From the NCBI RefSeq assembly GCF_003945545.1, contig NZ_CP029617.1, forward strand, positions 7,777,001 through 7,841,000: 64,000 nt of DNA, given 5' to 3'. This stretch comes from Streptomyces sp. WAC 01529. GTDB lineage: Bacteria > Actinomycetota > Actinomycetes > Streptomycetales > Streptomycetaceae. Made by a program: the position numbers and the translations under genes. This document shows positions 1-8,590 of this stretch, piece by piece. Each line of letters begins with the position of its first letter. Position 1 is the first letter of the stretch. The notes beneath the pieces are model-generated. The model worked only from the letters and a program-made list of their open reading frames with translations. It was not told where the DNA came from and searched no databases.

Positions 1-1
1 C

Positions 2-3000
2 GCCGACGAGCAGGTGAAGGTCCGCGGGTTCCGGGTGGAGCCCGGCGAGGTCGAACTGGTCCTCGCCGGGCATGAATCGGTGGCCCAGGCGGTCGTGGTG
101 GCCCGCCGGGACGGCGGCCCCGGCGGCGACAAGCGGCTGATCGGCTACGTCGTGCCGGACGGGCGGTCCGCAGTGGATCCCCGGCTGCTGCGGGAGCACG
201 TGGCCAGGGCCCTGCCGGAGTACATGGTCCCGGCGGCGGTGCTCGTCCTGGACGCGCTGCCCCTCACCGCGAACGGGAAGCTCGACAGGTCCGCCCTGCC
301 CTCACCCGACTTCGCCGACGCGGGCGGTGCCCGCGGCCCCGCGACGCCCGTGGAGGACGTGCTGTGCGCCCTGTTCGGCGAGGTCCTCGGCCTGGGCCGG
401 GTCGGCGCCGACGCGTCGTTCTTCGATCTTGGCGGGGACTCGCTCCTCGGGATGCGGCTGGTGGCGCGGGTGCGTGCGGTCCTGGACGTGGAAGTGGGGA
501 TCGGGGAACTGTTCGGCGCGCCGACGGCGGCAGATCTCGCCCGCCTGATCGACGACGGGGGCGCCGGCGGCGTCGGCGGCCTCGACGGGGAGGCGCGGGC
601 CGCGCTGCGTCCGCGATCGCGCCCGCGGGCGGTGCCGCTGTCGTTCGCGCAGCAGCGGATGTGGTTCCTGAACCGGATGGCGGACTCCGTTCCAGGCGCG
701 GCCGCCGCCTACAACTTGCCGCTCACCCTGCGGATTTCAGGCGCCCTGGACATGTCCGCCCTGGAAGCGGCGCTCGGTGATGTGGCTGACCGGCACGAGA
801 GTCTGCGCACGGTCCTCCCGGACGCCGGGGGCGTCCCGTACCAGCGGGTGCTGGAGGGCGAGGAGAGCCGCCCGCCCTTGACCGTGACACCGGCCGGTGA
901 GGAGCGGCTCACCGAGATGCTCGCCGCGCAGCTGGGTGAGGGCTTCGACCTGCGGGTGGATGTGCCGTGGCGGGTGTGGTTGTTGGTGGTGGGTCCGGGT
1001 GAGTTTGTGTTGTCGGTGGTGGCTCATCATGTGGCGGTTGATGGCTGGTCGATGGGTGTGCTGGCGCGGGATCTGGAGGCGGCGTACGGGGCTCGCTGCG
1101 AGGGGCGCGCTCCTGGGTGGGGTGCGTTGCCGGTGCAGTACGCGGATTACGCGTTGTGGCAGCGGGAGATGCTGGGCGGTCTGGATGATCCGGCGAGTGT
1201 GATCAGTGGACAGTTGGCGTACTGGCGGGATGTGTTGACCGGAGTCCCGCAGGAGATTGCTCTGCCGGTGGACCGTGCTCGTCCTGTGGTGCCTTCGTTC
1301 GAGGGGCGTCTGGTGGCGGTGGCGGCGGATGCGGGGACGCATGCGCGGCTGGTGGAGGTCGCCGGGCGTGGTCGGGCGACGATGTTCATGGTCGTGCACG
1401 CGGCGGTGAGTGTGCTGCTGTCCCGGTTGGGGGCGGGGGAGGACATTCCGCTGGGGACGCCGGTGGCCGGTCGCGGCGACGCCGCGTTGGAGGAGCTGGC
1501 CGGATTCTTCGTGAACACGCTGGTGCTGCGGACGGATCTGAGTGGTGATCCGACGTTCGCGGAGCTGCTTGAGCGGGTGCGGGCCACGGATCTGGCGGCG
1601 TACGCGCACCAGGACGTGCCCTTCGAACGCCTCGTCGAAGAACTGAACCCCTCTCGTTCCGTCTCCCGCAATCCGCTCTTCCAGGTGATGCTGGCCCTGC
1701 CGAACCTGCCCGACCCGGAGTGGAGGCTCCAGGGCCTCCGGGTGCGCCCGCTGCCGATGGTCGCGCCCGCCGCGCGCTTCGATCTCGCGGTCACGCTCAC
1801 CGAGCGGCGTGACGAGCGGGGGGCTCCGGCCGGGCTGGCCGGTGACGTCCTCCTGGCCGCGGACCTGTTCGACGAGAACACGGCCCGGAAGCTGGCCGAG
1901 CGCCTGGTGTACGTCCTCGAACAGGTCGCCGCCGACCCGGAGATCCGGCTCAGCGACGTGGACGTCCTCACGGCGGACGAGCGCGCCCAGGTGGTGGAGC
2001 GCTGGAACGATACGGCGGTCCCCGGCACGGACACATCGGTGCCGGGCCTGTTCGAGGAGCGGGCGGGGCGGTCGCCGGACGCCGTGGCCGTACGCTGCGG
2101 CCAGGACGCGGTCCCGTACGGGGAGTTGGACGCGCGGGCCAACCGCCTGGCCCGCCACTTGACGGGCCTCGGTGTCGGTCGCGAGGACAAGGTGGGCCTG
2201 TGCCTGCCGCGCGGGATCGACATGATCGTCGGCGAGCTGGCGGTGTGGAAGGCGGGCGGCGCGTTCGTGCCGCTCGACCCGGAGTACCCGGCGGACCGGC
2301 TCGCGTTCATGGTCGCCGACAGCGGGGCGCGGGTGGTACTGGGCACCACCGCCACCATGACCGACGTACCGGTAACGGCGCAGGTGGTGCTGCTGGACGA
2401 GGCGCGGACCACAGCCGCCTTGGCTGCGGAGTCCCCGGCCCCCCTGTACACGGCCGTCCTGCCCGATCAACTCGCCTACGTCATCTACACCTCCGGCTCG
2501 ACAGGCCGCCCGAAAGGTGTCGCCGTGGCCCACGGCGGGGTGGCGAACCTCGCGGAGGCCATGCGACCGGCGATGGGCGTGGCCGAGGGCGTGGCCGTGC
2601 TCCAGTTCGCGTCCTTCAGCTTCGACGCGGCGGTCCTTGACGTGGCGGTGACGCTGGCCGCGGGCGGCACGCTCGCCATCGCGACGAGCCGGGAACGGGC
2701 CGAGCCCGCCGCACTGGCCCGGATGATCGACGCCGCCGGGGTGAGCACGGCGAGCGTGGTGCCGTCGCTGCTGAGCGTGCTGGATCCGGCGGCCGTGCCC
2801 GGCGTACGCAACTGGGTCCTCGGAGCCGAGTTGCTCACCGCCGACCTGGCGGCCCGCTGGACTCCACAGGCCCGGGTCTGGAACACGTACGGGCCCACCG
2901 AGGCGACCGTGATGGCCACCGTCGGACCGGTCGACTCCGCGATCACGGCGGGCGACGAGCCCCCGCCCATCGGGCGCCCCCTGGCCAATATGCGTACGTA

Positions 3001-6000
3001 CGTGCTCGACGGCTTCCTGCGCCCGGTGCCGCCGGGCGTGGTGGGCGAGGTGTACCTCGCGGGGCCCGGTGTGGCGCGCGGCTATGTGGGGCGGGCGGGT
3101 CTGACGGCGGAACGGTTCGTCGCCTGCCCGTTCGGCGCGGGCGGGCGGATGTACCGGACCGGGGACCTGGCCCGCTGGACGTCTGACGGGCAGTTGCTCT
3201 TCGCCGGACGCGCCGACGACCAGGTGAAGATCCGTGGGTTCCGGGTGGAGTTGGGCGAGGTCGAGGCGGCGCTCTCCGCGCACCCGGCGGTCCGGCAGGC
3301 GGTGGCGGTCGTGCGCGAGGACCGGCCGGGCGACCGGCGCCTGGTCGCCTACCTCGTACGTGAGGGGGAGTACGGCATCGCCCCCCAGCGCATCCGCGAC
3401 CAACTGGCACTGCGCCTGCCGGAGTTCATGGTCCCGGCGGCCGTACTCGTCCTCGACGCGCTGCCGCTCACGGTGAACGGCAAGCTGGACCGGGCGGCTC
3501 TGCCCGCGCCGGACTTCACTCCCCGGGCCTCCGGCCGGGAGCCGCGTACGCAGACCGAGGAGATCTTGTGCGGTCTGTTCGGGGAGGTGCTCGGCCTTGA
3601 GTGGGTCGGGGCCGAGGACGGGTTCTTCGAACTCGGCGGCGATTCGCTGCTGGCGATGCGGCTGATCTCCCGGGTGCGGGCGGTGCTGGAGGCGGAGGTG
3701 GGGATCGCCGAACTGTTCGGCGCGCCGACCGTGGCGGGCCTCGCCCGGCTGATCGACGGCGGCGCCGGCGGCTTCGCGGGGGAGGCGCGGGCCGCGCTGC
3801 GTCCGCGGCCGCGCCCGGATGTGGTGCCGTTGTCGTTCGCGCAGCAGCGGATGTGGTTCCTGAACCGGATGGAGGAGTCGGTCCCGGGCGCGGCCGCCGC
3901 GTACAACGTGCCCTTGGTGCTGCGCATTTCGGGTGTGCTCGATGTGGCGGCCCTGGAGGCGGCGCTCGGCGATGTGGCGGAGCGGCACGAGAGCCTGCGC
4001 ACGGTCTTCCCCGACATCGACGGTGTCCCGCACCAGCGCGTCCTGCACGGAAGGACGGGCCGCCCGCCCCTGACCATCGCGCACTGCGACGAGGAGCGGC
4101 TCACCGAGATGCTCGCCGCGCAGCTGGGTGAGGGCTTCGACCTGCGGGTGGATGTGCCGTGGCGGGTGTGGTTGTTGGTGGTGGGTCCGGGTGAGTTTGT
4201 GTTGTCGGTGGTGGCTCATCATGTGGCGGTTGATGGCTGGTCGATGGGTGTGCTGGCGCGGGATCTGGAGGCGGCGTACGGGGCTCGCTGCGAGGGGCGC
4301 GCTCCTGGGTGGGGTGCGTTGCCGGTGCAGTACGCGGATTACGCGTTGTGGCAGCGGGAGATGCTGGGCGGTCTGGATGATCCGGCGAGTGTGATCAGTG
4401 GACAGTTGGCGTACTGGCGGGATGTGTTGACCGGAGTCCCGCAGGAGATTGCTCTGCCGGTGGACCGTGCTCGTCCTGTGGTGCCTTCGTTCGAGGGGCG
4501 TCTGGTGGCGGTGGCGGCGGATGCGGGGACGCATGCGCGGCTGGTGGAGGTGGCCGGGCGTGGTCGGGCGACGATGTTCATGGTCGTACATGCGGCGGTG
4601 AGTGTGCTGCTGTCCCGGTTGGGGGCGGGGGAGGATATTCCGCTGGGGACGCCGGTGGCCGGTCGTGGTGATGCGGCGTTGGAGGAGCTGGCGGGGTTCT
4701 TCGTGAACACGCTGGTGCTGCGGACGGATCTGAGTGGTGATCCGACGTTCGCGGAGCTGCTTGAGCGGGTGCGGGCCACGGATCTGGCCGCGTACGCGCA
4801 CCAGGACGTGCCCTTCGAACGCCTCGTCGAAGAACTGAACCCGTCCAGGTCCCTCTCCCGCACCCCTCTGTTCCAGGTGATGCTGGCACTCCAGAACGTG
4901 CCCGAGGCCACCTGGGACCTGCCCGGCGTGCGCGTGAGCCCCGCGCCACTGCCGCCCAGGCTCGCGGCCCGGTTCGACCTGGCGGTCTCCATGGTCGAAC
5001 GGCGCGACGCGCTCGGCGCCCCGGCCGGTCTGGACGGCGAGATCCTCTACGCCACCGACCTGTTCGACGACGACACGGCCCGGAAGCTGGCCGAGCGCCT
5101 GGTGTACGTCCTCGAACAGGTCGCCGCCGACCCGGAGATCCGGCTCAGCGACGTGGACGTCCTCACGGCCGCCGAACGCGCCCAGGTGGTGGAGCACTGG
5201 AACGACTCCGCCCTGCCGGTGCCCCCCTCGACGGTCGTCGAACTCTTCGAGGATCGCGCGGCACGGTCCCCGCACGCGGTGGCGGTCGAATCCGGCGTGA
5301 CGGGGGAAAACGCCCTGACCTACGGGGAGTTGGCCGCCCAGGCCGCTCGGCTCGCCCGGTACCTGGTCGACGCGGGCGTGGGCCCCGAGTGCCGGGTGGC
5401 GGTCGTGGTCGAGCGGTCGGTGCCGATGATGGTGGCGCTCGTCGCCGTCTCGATGGCCGGCGGGGTCTTCGTCCCGGTGGACCCGGAGTACCCGGCGGAC
5501 CGGGTGGCGCATCTGCTGGAGGACTCCGATCCGGCGGTGGTGCTGTGCACGAGGACGACGCGGGGCGCGGTGCCGACGGACGCCGCGGGAATGAGCACGG
5601 CGAGGCCCACCGGCTCGGCGGCAGGACACCCACGCTCCGCCCGCCGCGTCGTCGTCATGGACGACTCCGCGGTCGCCGAGGACATGGCCTCGTACGCGCC
5701 CGGCCCCCTGCGCCCCATCGAGCGCCTGGCGCCACTGACCGGGGACAACGCCGCGTACGTGATCTACACCTCGGGCTCGACGGGCACCCCGAAGGGCGTC
5801 GCCGTCTCCCACCGCGGCCTGCGCAACGTCGTCGAGGACAACCTCCGGCGGTACGCGCTCGACGAGGACAGCCGCGTCCTGCAACTCGTCTCGCCGAGCT
5901 TCGACGTCTCCATGGCGGACATCTGGCCGACGCTGTGCGCGGGTGCGCGGCTGGTCCTCGCCCCGTCGAAACTGGACGCCTCCGGCGAGGAGCTGACCCG

Positions 6001-8590
6001 CCTTATGCGGGCGCGGCGCGTCACCCACCTGGCGACGACCCCGACGTACCTGCTGCAGATGGACGCCGAGGACGTACCGGAGCTGCGCCTGCTGATCATC
6101 GGCGGCGAGCCCATGCCACCCGAGGCGCGCCGCCGCTGGCGCCGGGGCCGCGCCATGTACCAGCAGTACGGCGTCACCGAGGCGACGATCATCTCCACGG
6201 TGAGCGCGGTCCGGCACGACCGCGACGGCACGGCGCCGATCGGCGGCCCGATCGCCAACACCCGCGTGTACGCGCTGGACACCTCCCTGCGGCCGGTGCC
6301 CGTCGGCGTGCCGGGCGAGCTGTACGTCGCCGGGGCCGGGCTCGCGCGCGGCTATCTGGGGCGCTCGGCGCTCTCCGCGGAACGCTTCGTCGCAAGCCCG
6401 TTCGGGGCGGGGGAGCGGATGTACCGCACCGGGGACGTGGTGCGGTGGACCGGAGACGGCGAACTGATCTTCGCGGGCCGCGCCGACGACCAGCTGAAGA
6501 TCCGCGGACACCGCATCGAACCCGGCGAGATCGAGTCCGCCCTCGCCGGCTGCCCCGGAGTGCGCGAGGCCGTGGTGACGGTCCGCGAGGACCGCCCGGG
6601 CGAGCGCCGTCTCATCGGCTATGTGGCCGCCGACCCGGGGACGGTGGACGGAGGGACCGTACGCGCGCACGCCGCGGGTCTGCTCCCGGAACACATGGTG
6701 CCGACGGCGGTCCTGGTCCTCGACGCGCTGCCGCTGACCGCCAACGGCAAACTGGACCGGGCCGCGCTGCCCGCGCCCGACTTCGCCGAGCGCGTCTCGG
6801 GCCGGGAACCGCGTACGGAGACCGAACGCATCCTGTGCGACCTGTTCGCCGAGATGCTGCGGCTCGAACGCGTCGGCGCCGACGACGGCTTCTTCGAGCT
6901 GGGCGGCGACTCGATCAGCTCGATGCAGCTGGTGTCGCGGGCCCGCCGGGCGGGCCTTGTCATGACGCCCCGGCACGTGTTCGAGGCGAAGACGCCCGAG
7001 CGCCTCGCGGCCGTCGTGGAGGCGGCGGGGGCGCAGGAACGCGCCGTCGACGACGTCGGTGTCGGGGAGGTGCCCTGGACGCCGGTGATGCGGGCCTTCG
7101 GCGAGCGCGCCGCGGGCGCCCGCTTCGCCCAGTGGACGACCGTCGGCGCGCCCGCCGGGCTCGGCCTGGACGTGCTGGCGGCCGGTCTCGGCGCCCTGCT
7201 CGACACGCACGACATGCTGCGGGCGCGTACCGTACCCGGCGAGCCGAAGCTGATCGTCGGCGAAACGGGGTCGGTGGACGCGGGAAGCCTGGTCGCGCGC
7301 GTGGACGCGGTCGGCGTACGGGAAGCCGCACCGGGGGCCGACGTGCCGGTCGGCGCCGACGCGCCGAGGGACCCCACCAGGCTGGACGAGGTGGCGGGAC
7401 GCGCGGCACAGGAGGCGGCACTGCGCCTCGACCCGGCGCACGGCGTGATGGCACAGGCCGTATGGGTGGACGCCGGACCCGGCCGCACGGGCCGGATCGT
7501 GCTGGTCGTCCACCACCTGGTGGTCGACGGAGTCTCCTGGCGGGTGCTGCTCCCCGACCTCCGGGCGGCCTGCGAGGCGGCCGCCGCCGGGCGCGAACCG
7601 GCGCTCGACCCGGTCGGCACCTCGTTCCGGCGCTGGGCGCACCTGCTCGCCGAGCAGGCCCACGACGACAGGCGGACCGCCGAACTGGACGGCTGGACCG
7701 CCCTCCTGGGAGAGCCCCAACCCCCCCTGGGGAAACGGGCGTTGGACCCGGCAATCGACACCGCGCTGACCCTCCGCCGCCACTCGTGGACCCTCCCGCC
7801 CGAGCAGGCGGCCACCCTGGTGGGCCGGACCCCGGGCGTCTTCCACTGCGGTGTGCGCGAGGTGCTCCTCGGTACCCTGGCGGGCGCGGTCGCCCACTGG
7901 CGGCCCGAGACCGCCACCGGACTCCTGGTGGAGGTCGAGGGCCACGGCCGCGAACCGCTGGAGGGCGCGGACCTGTCCCGTACCGTCGGATGGTTCACCG
8001 GCGTGCACCCGGTCCGCCTGGCGGTGACCGGCGCCGACCTGGACGACGCTATGGCCGGTGGCCCGGCTGCCGGTACGTTGGTCAAGGCCGTGAAGGAGCA
8101 GGTCCGGGCGGTGCCCGGGGACGGCCTCGGCTACGCACTGCTCCGCAGGCTCAACCCCGGCACGGGCTCGGCCCTGGCGGCCGCGCCGAGCGCGCAGATC
8201 GGCTTCAACTACCTCGGCAGGTTCGCCGCGGGGGCGGCGGGCACCGTCGACGACTGGCAGCAGGCCGGGGCCGCCGCGGTCGGCGGCTCCACCGAACCGG
8301 ACCTGCCCGCGATGCACGTGGTGGAAGGCCTCGCGGTGGTCCGGGACACCCCGGAGGGACCCGAGCTGACCGTCACCCTCAGCTGGCCGGGACGGCTCCT
8401 GGACGAGACCGACGTGGAGCGCCTCGGCCGGGCCTGGGTGGCGATGCTCGGCGGCCTCGCCGTGCACACCGACGAGCCCGCCGCGGGCGGGCACACGCCT
8501 TCCGACTTCCACCTCCTCGACCTCGAACAGGACGAGGTCGACCAGTTCGAAGCGATAGCAGCCAAGCTCGAGGAGGGTCTGTCCCGGTGA
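2..8590 (+). CDS. NRPS (5'-truncated): [A]-T / C-A-T / C-A-T-E
   Basis: A non-ribosomal peptide synthetase cut by the left edge; the frame is open from base 2 at the A8 motif (ADEQVKVRG) of an adenylation domain. Domains by position: end of A; T with carrier Ser codon at 440; C of LCL type (HHVAVDG at 1025-1045, N-terminal SFAQQRMWFL); A (about 2030-3540); T (Ser 3644); a second LCL C (HHVAVDG 4217-4237); A (about 5210-6790); T (Ser 6911); epimerization domain (HHLVVDGVSW from 7511, then RTVGWFT). Reading the ten specificity positions by eye against GrsA gives DALSVGTVMK for the first complete A and DVAAIGQIIK for the second; I cannot assign either. The second A has QQYGVTE where A5 usually reads NxYGPTE. 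The terminal E means the last residue leaves as D. The stop overlaps the next start (GTGA), so translation is probably coupled. Confidence 0.96.
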   Translation, partial: ADEQVKVRGFRVEPGEVELVLAGHESVAQAVVVARRDGGPGGDKRLIGYVVPDGRSAVDPRLLREHVARALPEYMVPAAVLVLDALPLTANGKLDRSALPSPDFADAGGARGPATPVEDVLCALFGEVLGLGRVGADASFFDLGGDSLLGMRLVARVRAVLDVEVGIGELFGAPTAADLARLIDDGGAGGVGGLDGEARAALRPRSRPRAVPLSFAQQRMWFLNRMADSVPGAAAAYNLPLTLRISGALDMSALEAALGDVADRHESLRTVLPDAGGVPYQRVLEGEESRPPLTVTPAGEERLTEMLAAQLGEGFDLRVDVPWRVWLLVVGPGEFVLSVVAHHVAVDGWSMGVLARDLEAAYGARCEGRAPGWGALPVQYADYALWQREMLGGLDDPASVISGQLAYWRDVLTGVPQEIALPVDRARPVVPSFEGRLVAVAADAGTHARLVEVAGRGRATMFMVVHAAVSVLLSRLGAGEDIPLGTPVAGRGDAALEELAGFFVNTLVLRTDLSGDPTFAELLERVRATDLAAYAHQDVPFERLVEELNPSRSVSRNPLFQVMLALPNLPDPEWRLQGLRVRPLPMVAPAARFDLAVTLTERRDERGAPAGLAGDVLLAADLFDENTARKLAERLVYVLEQVAADPEIRLSDVDVLTADERAQVVERWNDTAVPGTDTSVPGLFEERAGRSPDAVAVRCGQDAVPYGELDARANRLARHLTGLGVGREDKVGLCLPRGIDMIVGELAVWKAGGAFVPLDPEYPADRLAFMVADSGARVVLGTTATMTDVPVTAQVVLLDEARTTAALAAESPAPLYTAVLPDQLAYVIYTSGSTGRPKGVAVAHGGVANLAEAMRPAMGVAEGVAVLQFASFSFDAAVLDVAVTLAAGGTLAIATSRERAEPAALARMIDAAGVSTASVVPSLLSVLDPAAVPGVRNWVLGAELLTADLAARWTPQARVWNTYGPTEATVMATVGPVDSAITAGDEPPPIGRPLANMRTYVLDGFLRPVPPGVVGEVYLAGPGVARGYVGRAGLTAERFVACPFGAGGRMYRTGDLARWTSDGQLLFAGRADDQVKIRGFRVELGEVEAALSAHPAVRQAVAVVREDRPGDRRLVAYLVREGEYGIAPQRIRDQLALRLPEFMVPAAVLVLDALPLTVNGKLDRAALPAPDFTPRASGREPRTQTEEILCGLFGEVLGLEWVGAEDGFFELGGDSLLAMRLISRVRAVLEAEVGIAELFGAPTVAGLARLIDGGAGGFAGEARAALRPRPRPDVVPLSFAQQRMWFLNRMEESVPGAAAAYNVPLVLRISGVLDVAALEAALGDVAERHESLRTVFPDIDGVPHQRVLHGRTGRPPLTIAHCDEERLTEMLAAQLGEGFDLRVDVPWRVWLLVVGPGEFVLSVVAHHVAVDGWSMGVLARDLEAAYGARCEGRAPGWGALPVQYADYALWQREMLGGLDDPASVISGQLAYWRDVLTGVPQEIALPVDRARPVVPSFEGRLVAVAADAGTHARLVEVAGRGRATMFMVVHAAVSVLLSRLGAGEDIPLGTPVAGRGDAALEELAGFFVNTLVLRTDLSGDPTFAELLERVRATDLAAYAHQDVPFERLVEELNPSRSLSRTPLFQVMLALQNVPEATWDLPGVRVSPAPLPPRLAARFDLAVSMVERRDALGAPAGLDGEILYATDLFDDDTARKLAERLVYVLEQVAADPEIRLSDVDVLTAAERAQVVEHWNDSALPVPPSTVVELFEDRAARSPHAVAVESGVTGENALTYGELAAQAARLARYLVDAGVGPECRVAVVVERSVPMMVALVAVSMAGGVFVPVDPEYPADRVAHLLEDSDPAVVLCTRTTRGAVPTDAAGMSTARPTGSAAGHPRSARRVVVMDDSAVAEDMASYAPGPLRPIERLAPLTGDNAAYVIYTSGSTGTPKGVAVSHRGLRNVVEDNLRRYALDEDSRVLQLVSPSFDVSMADIWPTLCAGARLVLAPSKLDASGEELTRLMRARRVTHLATTPTYLLQMDAEDVPELRLLIIGGEPMPPEARRRWRRGRAMYQQYGVTEATIISTVSAVRHDRDGTAPIGGPIANTRVYALDTSLRPVPVGVPGELYVAGAGLARGYLGRSALSAERFVASPFGAGERMYRTGDVVRWTGDGELIFAGRADDQLKIRGHRIEPGEIESALAGCPGVREAVVTVREDRPGERRLIGYVAADPGTVDGGTVRAHAAGLLPEHMVPTAVLVLDALPLTANGKLDRAALPAPDFAERVSGREPRTETERILCDLFAEMLRLERVGADDGFFELGGDSISSMQLVSRARRAGLVMTPRHVFEAKTPERLAAVVEAAGAQERAVDDVGVGEVPWTPVMRAFGERAAGARFAQWTTVGAPAGLGLDVLAAGLGALLDTHDMLRARTVPGEPKLIVGETGSVDAGSLVARVDAVGVREAAPGADVPVGADAPRDPTRLDEVAGRAAQEAALRLDPAHGVMAQAVWVDAGPGRTGRIVLVVHHLVVDGVSWRVLLPDLRAACEAAAAGREPALDPVGTSFRRWAHLLAEQAHDDRRTAELDGWTALLGEPQPPLGKRALDPAIDTALTLRRHSWTLPPEQAATLVGRTPGVFHCGVREVLLGTLAGAVAHWRPETATGLLVEVEGHGREPLEGADLSRTVGWFTGVHPVRLAVTGADLDDAMAGGPAAGTLVKAVKEQVRAVPGDGLGYALLRRLNPGTGSALAAAPSAQIGFNYLGRFAAGAAGTVDDWQQAGAAAVGGSTEPDLPAMHVVEGLAVVRDTPEGPELTVTLSWPGRLLDETDVERLGRAWVAMLGGLAVHTDEPAAGGHTPSDFHLLDLEQDEVDQFEAIAAKLEEGLSR
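899..1650 (+). repeat. Condensation-domain repeat, copy 1
   Basis: This 752-base stretch pairs with 4091-4842 (offset 3192, no gaps), with about a dozen differences counted by eye. The encoded protein segment, from EERLTEML to EELNPSRS, is identical in both copies. The block has many TTG, GTT and CGT codons, unlike its GC3-saturated flanks. This suggests recent duplication, gene conversion or import of the C-domain core. Confidence 0.9.
4091..4842 (+). repeat. Condensation-domain repeat, copy 2
   Basis: Second copy of the near-identical C-domain core found at 899-1650. Similarity breaks down abruptly after the codons for EELNP, while the flanking A domains are clearly different (DALSVGTVM against DVAAIGQII). 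The conversion therefore affected the C domain and not the whole module. Confidence 0.9.
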
